Source of the DNA: Actinomadura sp. NBRC 104412
GTDB taxonomy: Bacteria; Actinomycetota; Actinomycetes; Streptosporangiales; Streptosporangiaceae
DNA length: 64,000 bases
Assembly (NCBI RefSeq): GCF_030269515.1
Contig: NZ_BSTM01000014.1
Coordinates: forward strand, 112,851-176,850
Direction of reading: 5' to 3'
Part shown: piece by piece, positions 53,222 to 61,243 of the stretch
How the letters are laid out: the number at the start of each line of letters is the position of its first letter
Position numbering within the stretch: position 1 is the first letter of the stretch
Program-made: the position numbers and the translations under genes
The notes under the pieces: model-generated
Databases searched by the model: none
What the model saw: only the letters and a program-made list of their open reading frames with translations
What the model was told of the DNA's origin: nothing

Positions 53222-53716
53222 TCACCGGTAGTTGACGAACTGGAGGGCCACGTCCAGGTCCTTGCCCTTCAACAAGGTGATGACCGCCTGCAGGTCGTCC
53301 TTCTTCTTGGAGCTCACCCGCAGCTCATCACCCTGGATCTGGGCCTTGACCCCCTTCGGCCCCTCCTCCCGGATGATCTTGCCGATCTTCTTGGCGTTCT
53401 CCTGGGAGATGCCCTCCTTGAGCGCCACCACGATCTTGTGGACCTTCCCGGACGCCTTGGGGTCCCCCGGCTCGATCGCCTTCAGCGACACGCCCCGCTT
53501 CACGAGCTTGTCCTTCAGCACGTCCAGCACGGCCAGCGCCCGCTCGTCGGTGTTGGCCTGGATCTCGATGACCTCCCCCGACCACTTGATCCCGGCGTCC
53601 ACGTTCCGGAAGTCGAACCGGTTCGCCACCTCCTTGGCGGCCTGGTTCAGCGCGTTGTCGACCTCCTGCCGGTCGAGCTTGCTGACGATGTCGAAAGAGC
53701 TAGAGCTATCTGCCAC
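53222..53716 (-). CDS. yajQ: YajQ family cyclic-di-GMP/nucleotide-binding protein
   Basis: 164 residues, GTG start reading VADSSSSFDIVSKLD. Conserved motifs: FDIVSKLDRQEVDNALNQA, KEVANRFDF, KAQIQGDELRVSSKKKDDLQ and ALQFVNYR at the C-terminus. Family members bind nucleotides (c-di-GMP in Xanthomonas); the role in actinomycetes is unclear. Divergent from tRNA-Tyr. Confidence 0.95.
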   Translation of the reverse strand: MADSSSSFDIVSKLDRQEVDNALNQAAKEVANRFDFRNVDAGIKWSGEVIEIQANTDERALAVLDVLKDKLVKRGVSLKAIEPGDPKASGKVHKIVVALKEGISQENAKKIGKIIREEGPKGVKAQIQGDELRVSSKKKDDLQAVITLLKGKDLDVALQFVNYR

Positions 53717-53879
53717 GATCAGTCCCCTGTGGAAGTCTCCCGCGTCCCCGGGCAGGCCCGTACGGCCCCACGTTCGCGTCCCGCCACAGCGTAGCGACCA
53801 ACCCCGCCCCGGATCTCCGATGTCACGACCACTCCCACCGTCCGCTATCCTTTCCAGTGCCGTCGCACACACGACACGA

Positions 53880-53961
53880 GGCGGGTTGCCCGAGTGGCCA
53901 ATGGGAGCGGACTGTAAATCCGTCGGCTTAGCCTACCCAGGTTCGAATCCTGGACCCGCCA
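53880..53961 (+). tRNA. tRNA-Tyr (anticodon GTA)
   Basis: Acceptor stem GGCGGGT/ACCCGCC (53880-53886 with 53954-53960) and discriminator A53961. Anticodon loop CTGTAAA gives GTA. A long variable arm (CGGCTTAGCCTACC region) marks it as a class II tRNA, and the T-loop is GGTTCGAATCC. CCA is not encoded. Its 3' end is the likely attachment site of the mobile element to the right. Confidence 0.97.
53941..53961 (+). other. Probable att site (left end of integrated element)
   Basis: The tRNA-Tyr 3' end (T-loop to discriminator) immediately precedes element genes including an integrase, as in AICEs that integrate in tRNA 3' ends. The matching direct repeat at the other end is not inside this window, so the core cannot be defined. 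Confidence 0.5.
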
Positions 53962-53971
53962 CACCAGCGCA

Positions 53972-54010
53972 AACAGCCCTTGGCCAGGCATGACGCGGTC
54001 AAGGGCTGTT
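53972..54010 (+). terminator. Terminator after tRNA-Tyr
   Basis: AACAGCCCTTG (53972-53982) and CAAGGGCTGTT (54000-54010) form a perfect 11-bp stem; GTCGTTCTGT follows, moderately T-rich. Positioned 10 bases after the tRNA. Confidence 0.75.
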
Positions 54011-54195
54011 GTCGTTCTGTCCGGCCGTCTCTGATCGTTAACGGCCCTCTACGGCCGTCTGTGCCGAATACGTGCCGAAGATCGAGACGCTTCCTTGGAG
54101 CCTTGACCAGGTTATTCAGAAGGACGCTTACCCGCGTGGCTCTGTAGGCTCGTCTATGGCTGACCAAGGTCAGGTATGGCGGAGGAGGGCCTGTG

Positions 54196-54525
54196 ATGAC
54201 GGCGCAACCACACGAAAGGCCAGGCGGCACACCGTTGCCGGACAAGAGCCTGCGTGCCATCCGGGCCGCCCTGGTGGTGCCGCAGGACCGCGAGGCGTTC
54301 GACTCCGGACTCAAGGCCGTGCTCGACGAGGTCCGGGTCAGCCTTGATCTGGGTGTGCTGAACGACTTTGTCCACCGCTGGTGGCTGTCAGCGTGCGACT
54401 CGGTGAACGACCCCGAGGGACGCCGTCAGATGCACGCCAGGGCCGAGCAGATCCAGGCCGGGGAAGCCGTACCCCAGGGGCGGCCATGGCGTGAAATCCT
54501 CGCCGAGCGAGAGGCCGAGCGGTAG
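54196..54525 (+). CDS. DUF6247-like protein, possible antitoxin
   Basis: 109 residues. The layout LPDKSLRAIRAALVVPQDRE..FDSGLKAVLDEVR and the end HARAEQI..GEAVPQGRPWREIL looks like the DUF6247 family of small actinobacterial proteins. ATG at 54196 chosen (GGAGGAGGG upstream; GTG one codon earlier). The next gene starts directly after its TAG and looks like a RelE-type toxin, so an antitoxin role is reasonable but inferred. Confidence 0.7.
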   Translation: MTAQPHERPGGTPLPDKSLRAIRAALVVPQDREAFDSGLKAVLDEVRVSLDLGVLNDFVHRWWLSACDSVNDPEGRRQMHARAEQIQAGEAVPQGRPWREILAEREAER

Positions 54526-54771
54526 TTGTACCAGCTCATCACCGACCCGACCGCCGAAGAGCAGATAGCAGCCCTCCCCAGCGAGGCCCTGAGGCCCTTG
54601 GCCGAGCTGTTCACTCTGCTGGAGACGGCTCCATGGAGCGGACAGCCCTTCGACGCCGCCAACCCCAGAGGCAACATGCTCACGCATGCCTTCGGCGAGC
54701 AAGGCTTGGCCACGTACCTCGTCCTGGAAGAGCAGCGCGAGGTGTACCTGCTCCGCGTCTCGTGGCTGTAA
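54526..54771 (+). CDS. RelE/ParE-like toxin candidate
   Basis: 81 residues, TTG start immediately after the preceding TAG. Small alpha-beta protein: MYQLITDPTAEEQIAALPSE, hydrophobic helix, then LATYLVLEEQREVYLLRVSWL, which is the RelE-fold ending with strand and aromatic. Catalytic residues are not obvious. Pairing with the upstream gene suggests a type II toxin-antitoxin that could stabilise the element. Confidence 0.6.
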   Translation: MYQLITDPTAEEQIAALPSEALRPLAELFTLLETAPWSGQPFDAANPRGNMLTHAFGEQGLATYLVLEEQREVYLLRVSWL

Positions 54772-54800
54772 GACCCGCGTCTGAGCCCCAACATGTATAA

Positions 54801-54836
54801 ACGGCCCCTGACCAGTTGAGCCAGGTCAGGGGCCGT
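54801..54836. terminator. Bidirectional terminator between toxin gene and integrase
   Basis: ACGGCCCCTGACC (54801-54813) pairs with GGTCAGGGGCCGT (54824-54836) over a 10-base loop: a perfect 13-bp stem between convergent genes. Confidence 0.8.
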
Positions 54837-54856
54837 CTCGGGTGCTTGCTAAGGCC

Positions 54857-55723
54857 CTAGGGGCCTTCGTCTCGATCCTTTGGCTTGGTCGCTTCGCTGA
54901 TCCGGTGCTTGGCGTCCTCCTCCTGCCCAGCGACGCATTTCGCGTAGACGCGCAGCAGGACGGCCACGCTGTGCCCCGCCCACTCGGCCACCTGAGCCGG
55001 AGGCACACCGGCACCAAGCCACGTCGACACGGCCGCATGCCGAAGGTCGTAGGGCGTACGGGCCAGCGGCGAAGCCACCTCCCGCTCTGTCAGCGCCTTC
55101 TCGCGTGCCTTGTGCCAGGCCGCGAGGTACGTCCGGTCAGTCATGATCCCGCCGCGCGGCCCGACGAACAGCCGGCCACCGGGCGGGATGTCGAACTCCT
55201 TGATATGCCGACGCAGCAGCGCGACAAGTTCCGGATGGATCGGCACCGGCCGAGTCTCGCCAGGCGCCCGATGCTTGAGAGGCTGCCTGTCCCGCGGCTT
55301 CCCGCTGTCCGTCCACAGTGAGCCGCTACGCGGTTCAGCGTGCGTCAGCCGCATCTCGCCCCATCCATCATCCGGCAGGCTCACGAGGTGGTCACGGCGC
55401 AAATCCACCGCCTCTTCCGGGCGCAGCGCCGCGTAGTACATGACGGCAAAGAAGGCGACCATCCGTTCACCGCGCTTGTTCTCGGCGAGCATGGACACCG
55501 GAAGGCCCGAGTCCACATCGAACGCCTCCCCCTTCTTGGCAGCCTGCCGCAGATCAGACAGGAAGTTGTTCGCCTGGGCGGAGCGCTTGAACGTCCGCGA
55601 CTTCTCGCGCCCGCCGACCAGCCACCGAGCCGTGTAGGAGATGACTTTGCTCGGCTTGCCCGGCCTGGGAGCCGACTTGTTGGGCCGTAGTTCCCAGAAG
55701 GTGACCTTGTAGGACGTGTTCAC
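54857..55723 (-). CDS. int: Tyrosine recombinase/integrase, apparently lacking its core-binding domain
   Basis: 288 residues against ~380-460 for AICE integrases. N-terminal arm-binding segment (residues 1-78) runs straight from DSGLPVSMLA into ENKRGERMVAFFAVMYYA, which is already the catalytic domain; the SAM-like core-binding domain normally between them is missing, with the frame intact. Catalytic residues present: Arg101 (ALRPEEA), Arg228 (YDLRH), His251 (AGHS) and Tyr260 (RVYAK). GTG start on the xis stop (GTGA). Probably unable to recombine normally; the deletion is inferred from family layout. Confidence 0.85.
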   Translation of the reverse strand: MNTSYKVTFWELRPNKSAPRPGKPSKVISYTARWLVGGREKSRTFKRSAQANNFLSDLRQAAKKGEAFDVDSGLPVSMLAENKRGERMVAFFAVMYYAALRPEEAVDLRRDHLVSLPDDGWGEMRLTHAEPRSGSLWTDSGKPRDRQPLKHRAPGETRPVPIHPELVALLRRHIKEFDIPPGGRLFVGPRGGIMTDRTYLAAWHKAREKALTEREVASPLARTPYDLRHAAVSTWLGAGVPPAQVAEWAGHSVAVLLRVYAKCVAGQEEDAKHRISEATKPKDRDEGP

Positions 55724-55914
55724 GCCGCCTCCCTCAAGGTGCTGAGCCAGCGCATCAGCTCACTACGCCAGATGCGCAATCCGTTGTTCGGGAGCCGGAG
55801 CGCCTCCGGAGCCTTGCCGATCTCCCGCCACCGGTCGAAGGTCCGCCGGGAGACCCCGCCCAGTTCTTCGAGCACTTGATCAACCGTCAGGAGCTCATCG
55901 CGCATAGTGCTCAC
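55720..55914 (-). CDS. xis: Excisionase (Xis), MerR-like HTH
   Basis: 64 residues: MRDELLTVDQVLEELGGVSRRTFDRWR..GKAPEALRLPNNGLRIW is the winged-helix DNA-binding domain of AICE excisionases. GTG start with ATG three codons on. Overlaps rep upstream and int downstream (GTGA each side), the usual rep-xis-int order. Confidence 0.88.
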   Translation of the reverse strand: MSTMRDELLTVDQVLEELGGVSRRTFDRWREIGKAPEALRLPNNGLRIWRSELMRWLSTLREAA

Positions 55915-57517
55915 GCCGCCTCCACAGTTGCCGAAATCTCAGGGGTGGTGTGCTGGGTGGCTTGGTCGAGTTGGGTGCGTTGTTGGATGCGTTCGTTGAT
56001 CAGCAGCAACAGGCGATGCTCGACCGGCCGCACGTCCGGATCACCCGGCCCGGCGCGTTCCCACACGTGGACGGCGCCCGGGTCGGCCGCATCGAGGACG
56101 GGGATGTCGGCTTCTGCGAGCCGGGCCAAGGCCCAGGCTTTGCGGTCCGCGCGGTGGTCGGCCAGGGTCTTGCCGGACCATTTGCGGGAGACCAGCACGC
56201 GGCGCCCGCCATAGCCGAGGTGTTCGCGCCGGTGTGCCTTGCCCTTGCAGAACCCCGGGGTTAGGCCCCGCCGGGCGTTTTTGGGCTGGACGCCGTAGCG
56301 CAGCCAGTTCGCGCACGTCGGGGAGCACGGTTCGTACCGGAGCGCTTCGGCCATCTTCTCGACGTGTTCGCGCTGGGCGTCGGTTTGGGGTTCGTGGCAT
56401 TCGGCTACGCCCTTGACCAGGTACTTGGTCAGGTAGCCGATCAGCTTGCGTGATCGGGGCGTGTCGGCCATGACGCCCTGTGCGTCGAGCTGGCGCCCGA
56501 ACCGCACCACGTGCAGCGGCTCAGCGTCCGGGTCCTGCCCGATCGCGTCCAGGGCTTCATCCCAGGTGGGCAGCACCTCGCCGGTGTCGGGGTCGATGTA
56601 GCCGCCGCTTTGGCCCGGCGCAGCGTCCAAAACGGGGAGCCGGTCCGCCTGGTAGAGCACGCGGTCGGTGGGTGGCCACCACACTTGGTGGCGAGGCGGC
56701 GTTGGGGTTCGACGGTGGCGAAGTACTGCACGTCGTAGCCGACGAACCGGCGCAGGTTCTGCACGAACCGGTCGATCAGCTTGCCGAAGTGCAGCGCATC
56801 GCGTGCCGCCCGCGTGTAGTCGTAGGTGTCGGGGTCGGCCGGGGTCCCATCGGAGTTGACCCGCCCATAGGAGTCCAGGGTCAGGGTCAGGAACAGCGAC
56901 GGGCGAAAAGTCTTACCGTCCCGGCCCCGGTAGGTGCGGCCCAGGGTGCGGGCGTCGATGGGGCGGCGGGGGAGGTCGGGGGCGTCCTGGCGGCGCCGGG
57001 TCGAGCGGGTACGCCGTGCCGGTCGGTCGCCGGTTTTGAGGGAGCCGCGGACGCCGGAACGTTCGATCTCGCCATCGAGTTCGGCCAAGAGCCGGTCCCA
57101 GAACTCCACGCCTTCCCCGGCCGCCGTCCCGGTTGCCGCCGCGCGGTCGCGTTCGGCTTGGGCACGCGCCCGTAGCTCCATCAGCCCGGCCTGTTCGGCG
57201 TCCGGGTCGGCCCGTTGTATGACCGGTTCGTGGTCGAGGTGCCAGCCTTGGGCGCATTGCACCGCGCGCAGCCGGCGCTTGCGTTCGGCGCAGGGTAGGC
57301 AGACCGAGGCCAGGGTGTGACCGCACGGCAGGTACACCACGTCGGAGGCGCCGGTGTGCAGGTCCACGCGGCGCATGGGCACCGGGCGGATGCACACCCC
57401 GTGGTCGATGGCGACCTGTTCCAGCACGCCCCGCGCCAGCGGCGGCAGCGTCTTGGCCACCGGCCCGGCCTGAGGTTCGTCAGCCGGGCCGGTTGTGCCG
57501 AGGGTGGATTGGGTCAC
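55911..57517 (-). pseudogene. Replication initiator (RepSA-like), broken by deletion and frameshift
   Basis: The 5' part (57517 to about 56690) encodes the N-terminus, the zinc-finger-like YLPCGHTLASVCLPCAERK, FRPSLFLTLTLDSYGRV and YFATVEPQRRLA. The reading then continues in another frame from VWWPPTDRVLYQADRLP to the C-terminus (55911), with YLTKYLVKG and YGGRRVLVSRKWSGKTLADHR. In intact relatives about 26 residues including a PHLHxAIRG motif join these blocks. Here that block is missing and the frame changes near 56686-56693. The gene is therefore probably non-functional. Confidence 0.8.
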
Positions 57518-58992
57518 GCCACCTCCCCCACCTCGTCAGCGCCGCCGGTCTCGCCGAGGCCGAGGGCGACCATGCGGCGGATGTCGGCATCGGAGACGTA
57601 GGCCGCGCGGACCCGTACCGGGTCGGGGACGGCCTCCAGCCGCACATAACCGACCCCGGCGCCGACCTCGGGGACGGAGGAGATCTGATCGGCCAGCGCG
57701 CCACGGTCACGCGCCCCGTCGCCCAGCACCATGTCGACCTGTTCGGATTCGTCCAGGCGCAGGGCGATGCGGTCGGGGAACAGGTTGCGCAGGTTGTTGA
57801 CCTCTTTGCGGGCGTCCTGCTGGGCGCCCAGCACGCAGTACCCCACCGACCGGCCCTGTGAGGTCAGCACCGCCAACGCCGACTCGGCCCGGCGGCGTAG
57901 GTCGCGTTCGGGGCAGTAGGCGGTCAGGAACGCCAGCTCATCCACGATCACCAGCCGGAACGGATCCTCATGGGAGGGCGTGAACGAGCGCGTGAGCCCG
58001 GCGAACCGGTCCGCGCGGGCGTTCATGTCCTGCGCCGCCGACTCCAGCAGGCGGACCATGCCGCCGGACGGGTCGGAGGAGTACCGGCCGTAGCGCTCGA
58101 ACAAAGCCCGCCCAAAGGACAGTTCCATGCGTTTGGGGTCGATCGCCCACACCTGCACCAGCCCGTCCAGCATCAGCGGCAGCACCGCACGCACCACCGA
58201 CCAGATCACCGACCCCTTGCCGGCCCCCGTCGCCCCCGCGATGAGCACGTGCGTCCCCAGCAGCCGCAGCCGCCAGGGTGAGCCGTCCTCCTGCCGTCCG
58301 ATCACCACCCCGGACAGGTCGACCTGGTCCGCGTCCGGGATGGGCAGCGCCGCGATGGGACGGGCTAGGGCGTCGTGGCGGACGAACTCCAGCCAGATCC
58401 GGCCCGGACGGTCCCCCTCCCGCACGCGGACCAGGCGGGCGCCGAAGCCGTGCGCCAGGTTGGCCGCCACCCGCTCCCACGCCTCCGGCGCCTGCCCTTT
58501 GAGCATCCGGACCAGGACGCGATCGGAGGTGGGACCGGAGCGGACACGCACGATCGAGGGCAGGTACTCACGGCCCCGGTGGACCTTGGTCACCCCGGCG
58601 GTGACGAGAACCGGTTGCCAGTGCCGCCGGTAGGTCCAGGCCAGCCGCCACCGCGACCGCACCGGACCCGCGAAGTAGCGGACGAAGGTGGGACGGTCCG
58701 CGACCGCCCAGGCCGCCAGGACGAGCACGGCCAAGACGACCAGCAGGACGGGGACCGGCCAGCCGAAGGCGTACCCCAGCCAGGACAGGACGGCCGCCAC
58801 GCTCACGGGGACGATGTTGCGGACCAGCCACACCAACACCCGCACCAGGACGCGGACGGCGTTCACAACCAGGACCAGGCCCTCAGGCATGTGCCAGACC
58901 GGGGGCGCCCACTTGGGCGCGGCGAACGGATCACGCTGGGCCTCGACGGCGACGTTCTCACCAGGCCCGAGCTTGCGGAACTCCCATGCCAT
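57514..58992 (-). CDS. FtsK/SpoIIIE-type DNA translocase (conjugal transfer, TraB/TraSA-like)
   Basis: 492 residues. Two N-terminal TM segments (about 40-100), then the motor domain with Walker A GATGAGKGS at 253-261 and Walker B LVIVDELAFL at 347-356, followed by RVGYCVLGAQ-like sensor strand. Moves double-stranded DNA between mycelial cells in AICE transfer. It appears intact. GAGGTGATCC upstream of ATG 58992. The stop overlaps the rep GTG start. Confidence 0.9.
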   Translation of the reverse strand: MAWEFRKLGPGENVAVEAQRDPFAAPKWAPPVWHMPEGLVLVVNAVRVLVRVLVWLVRNIVPVSVAAVLSWLGYAFGWPVPVLLVVLAVLVLAAWAVADRPTFVRYFAGPVRSRWRLAWTYRRHWQPVLVTAGVTKVHRGREYLPSIVRVRSGPTSDRVLVRMLKGQAPEAWERVAANLAHGFGARLVRVREGDRPGRIWLEFVRHDALARPIAALPIPDADQVDLSGVVIGRQEDGSPWRLRLLGTHVLIAGATGAGKGSVIWSVVRAVLPLMLDGLVQVWAIDPKRMELSFGRALFERYGRYSSDPSGGMVRLLESAAQDMNARADRFAGLTRSFTPSHEDPFRLVIVDELAFLTAYCPERDLRRRAESALAVLTSQGRSVGYCVLGAQQDARKEVNNLRNLFPDRIALRLDESEQVDMVLGDGARDRGALADQISSVPEVGAGVGYVRLEAVPDPVRVRAAYVSDADIRRMVALGLGETGGADEVGEVA

Positions 58993-59077
58993 GATGGATC
59001 ACCTCTTCAACTTGCGGGTTTGCGAGGGGAGAGATGCGGGGCGGCCGGAGATGCGACCTCCAGCCGCCCCACCTGTG

Positions 59078-59275
59078 TCAGACCGGCCGGGCGGATCCGG
59101 TCGGCAGCGAGCGGGACCGGCACACCCCGCAGCCGGGGTCGCCGCAGAACCGCGACAGGGTGTGTGACCAGCGCGCCGCCCGGCGCGACTCGGCCCAGTC
59201 GAGGAAGGCCCGCAGTCCGGCCACGCCCAGCCCGGCCAGCACCAGGACCGCCAGGGCGACGAGGGGCGCGCTCAT
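59078..59275 (-). CDS. Small membrane protein of the AICE
   Basis: 65 residues: one N-terminal TM helix (PLVALAVLVLAGLGVAGLRA), then a short basic tail with CGDPGCGVC, a possible metal-binding Cys cluster. Start overlaps the previous gene's stop (ATGA). Similar small proteins precede tra in AICEs; role unknown. Confidence 0.65.
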   Translation of the reverse strand: MSAPLVALAVLVLAGLGVAGLRAFLDWAESRRAARWSHTLSRFCGDPGCGVCRSRSLPTGSARPV

Positions 59276-59562
59276 GCAGCACGCTCCGGTCCGGCCGTGC
59301 CCGCGCCGTCGGTTGGGGCGTGCAGCCGCTGCATCTCGTCCAGGTAGGTCTGGGCCGCCGTGACCAACTGCCGGGCGAAGTCCACATCGGCCGCCGTGAC
59401 CGGCCCCTCCTCCCGCCCGGCCGGAGTGATGCTCACGCTCACCGGGGCGCCGTGCACCGCCAGAATCGGAGCCTTACCGGGGTAGGCGTGACAGATCACC
59501 CACGCACCCGAACCCGGATTGACCGACAGCGCCGCCCACGTACCACGGACCTTCCCGGCCAT
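59272..59562 (-). CDS. Conserved AICE protein of unknown function
   Basis: 96 residues: MAGKVRGTWAALSVNPGSGA..VICHAYPGKAPILAVHG and a C-terminal helix DFARQLVTAAQTYLDEMQRL. Coupled at both ends (TGATG with the upstream gene, ATGA with the downstream one). No domain recognised. Confidence 0.65.
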   Translation of the reverse strand: MAGKVRGTWAALSVNPGSGAWVICHAYPGKAPILAVHGAPVSVSITPAGREEGPVTAADVDFARQLVTAAQTYLDEMQRLHAPTDGAGTAGPERAA

Positions 59563-59972
59563 CACGCCGCACCCCGCTTCCCCGACCGGCCCGGCGAGGA
59601 GACGCGACGCCCGGACCGGTACAGCCGCTCCACCCGTACCCGGGGGTCGCCGTTGGGCTTGCGGCCGGTCTCCTCCACATACGGGGTCACCGTCAACCCC
59701 TCGAACTCGATCGGGCGGAACGGGCCGAACACCGCCTCCGGCACCACCGGGCACACCTCGGCGGCCACCTTGACGCGGATCGCCGACGCCTTGTGACCGG
59801 CCGCCGGGTCGGCGTCGTACACATCGATCACCCACACCGGAAGGCCGGTGTCCTTGTCGATCTCCTGCCGCTTGGACTCGAAGTTCTCCAGCGCCTCAGC
59901 CGGGCCGGTCGCGTACACCCCGTGCGGGAACACATCGGCGAAGCTGACGGGGATCCTGCCCTGAATCGCCAT
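59562..59972 (-). CDS. Conserved AICE protein, Pra-like
   Basis: 136 residues: MAIQGRIPVSFADVFPHGVY, then KDTGLPVWVIDVYDADP, VKVAAEVCPVVP and FRPIEFEGLTVTPYVEE. Proteins of this type occur upstream of tra in pSAM2-like elements and are often annotated as replication/integration/excision activator; I rely on memory of the family for this. Operator-like inverted repeats lie just upstream (59999-60063), so the gene is probably the first of the tra-rep-xis-int operon. Confidence 0.65.
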   Translation of the reverse strand: MAIQGRIPVSFADVFPHGVYATGPAEALENFESKRQEIDKDTGLPVWVIDVYDADPAAGHKASAIRVKVAAEVCPVVPEAVFGPFRPIEFEGLTVTPYVEETGRKPNGDPRVRVERLYRSGRRVSSPGRSGKRGAA

Positions 59973-59998
59973 GCCACATCACTCCACTCGTTCGACCT

Positions 59999-60063
59999 CT
60001 CGACAACTTGTACTGTCGAGTTGCCATGAGGGTACGTCGCGAATGGCAACTCGACAAGTCGAG
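59999..60063 (-). promoter_or_regulatory. Operator cluster before the AICE operon
   Basis: Three related inverted repeats: CTCGACA (59999-60005) with TGTCGAG (60014-60020); TGTCGAGTTGCCAT (60014-60027) with ATGGCAACTCGACA (60043-60056), perfect over 14 bases; and the palindrome CTCGACAAGTCGAG (60050-60063). They sit 27 or more bases before the first gene and are the likely targets of the adjacent GntR repressor. The same half-site recurs before that regulator's own gene. Confidence 0.7.
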
Positions 60064-60095
60064 TAAGCGGGCAAGCTGATGTGACTTAGGTCACG

Positions 60096-60830
60096 TCACA
60101 GGGTGTATGTCTCTTCCAGGTCGTGCAGCTCGCCCGGCAGCACCAGCTCCACCACCAGCATCGCGCGCCCGTCACCGTCGAGCACCGAGGCCAGCACTCC
60201 GAACACCGGCGCCGTCCTGGAGATCTGGAGCGGTTTGGCCTCCGCCGCCGTGGGCCGCCGCGCGCTGAGCCGTTCCACCACGTGCACCAGCCGTGTCCGC
60301 GTGCCCGCCTGCACGAGCTGACGGACCGGGGCCGTCAGCGGCTCGGTCTGATCCAGCCCGGACGAGCGCGCCACCTGCGGCGCAGCCCACAGCGACACCA
60401 GCTCACACGGCAGTTCCCCGCGCAGGCCCAGGCGTTGCCGCCGCAGCAGCGGCGCACCGGCCACCACACCCAGCAGCGGCGCCACATGCTCCGGGGCGTC
60501 GGCCTGCCCCACGTGCAGGATGCGCACCCCGGCGCCGGCCTCTGCGTCATCGAGCACGGTGCGCGCCGGACGCGCCTGCTCACCCTCGGGCGTGAGCGGG
60601 GCCGCCTTGACGAACGAGCCGCGGCCGTGCTCGCGGACGATCTCCCCGCGTAGTTGCATCGCCTGCAACGCCCGCACCACGGTCGGGCGCGCTACCCCGA
60701 ACTCTTTGATCAGTTGGGATTCCGAGGGCAGGGCGGAGCCGGGCGGGTAGGTGCCATCGGCGATCCTGCGCCGTAGCGCCGCGATGATCTGCGCGTACTT
60801 CGGCGGCGCGTACCCCATATCGTCCGACAT
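60096..60830 (-). CDS. GntR family (HutC/UTRA type) repressor of the AICE
   Basis: 244 residues. N-terminal winged helix: YAQIIAALRRRIADGTYPPG, ALPSESQLIKEFGVARPTVV and LRGEIVREHGRGSFV; C-terminal UTRA effector domain. KorSA of pSAM2 is this type and represses the pra promoter. The neighbouring operator cluster supports the same role here. Confidence 0.88.
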   Translation of the reverse strand: MSDDMGYAPPKYAQIIAALRRRIADGTYPPGSALPSESQLIKEFGVARPTVVRALQAMQLRGEIVREHGRGSFVKAAPLTPEGEQARPARTVLDDAEAGAGVRILHVGQADAPEHVAPLLGVVAGAPLLRRQRLGLRGELPCELVSLWAAPQVARSSGLDQTEPLTAPVRQLVQAGTRTRLVHVVERLSARRPTAAEAKPLQISRTAPVFGVLASVLDGDGRAMLVVELVLPGELHDLEETYTL

Positions 60831-60846
60831 CTCATCCTGCCATCAG

Positions 60847-60857
60847 CTCGACAACTC
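60847..60857 (-). promoter_or_regulatory. Operator half-site upstream of the GntR gene
   Basis: CTCGACAACTC, 17 bases before the GntR start, matches the half-sites of the cluster at 59999-60063. It suggests autoregulation. Confidence 0.45.
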
Positions 60858-60963
60858 AACCGTCCAGGCAGCCTAACGCGCCCCCGCACCCCACGTCACC
60901 CCTTCACAAGACCGCCACCAGGAACTTTCAAGCCACGCGCGAGCACGACCCGGCCAGGCACCC

Positions 60964-60991
60964 GCACCCTAGGCACCGCACCCTAGGCACC
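60964..60991. repeat. Short tandem repeat, 14 bp x 2
   Basis: GCACCCTAGGCACC is repeated head to tail in the ~170-base gap between the GntR gene and the next minus-strand gene. Each copy holds the palindrome CCTAGG. Function unknown. Confidence 0.6.
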
Positions 60992-61000
60992 GCACGCCGG

Positions 61001-61243
61001 TCAGCTCACCACCGGCCCTGCCGTCGTCCAGTTGAGCGTGTTCCCGGCGTCCTCATCCAGCCAGATCACCACGTTCCGGAACTCCATGACCATCATCAGC
61101 ATGCGGCCGTGCAACCGGCACACCAGCAACCGGCCCGATCCCTGCACCGCAGGGACCAGCTCAGCGCGCAGCACCGCGCGCACCGGGCAAAACTCGCACT
61201 CCTGATCGGTATGCGCACCCACGACCTTCGCCAGCAAAGTCAC
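61001..61243 (-). CDS. Small protein of unknown function
   Basis: 80 residues, GTG start on the upstream gene's stop (GTGA). Contains CEFCPVRAVLRAELVP and VCRLHGRML, so three Cys and one His that could bind a metal, and a C-terminal FRNVVIWLDEDAGNTLNW. No family recognised. Last gene of a five-gene minus-strand unit. Confidence 0.6.
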   Translation of the reverse strand: MTLLAKVVGAHTDQECEFCPVRAVLRAELVPAVQGSGRLLVCRLHGRMLMMVMEFRNVVIWLDEDAGNTLNWTTAGPVVS

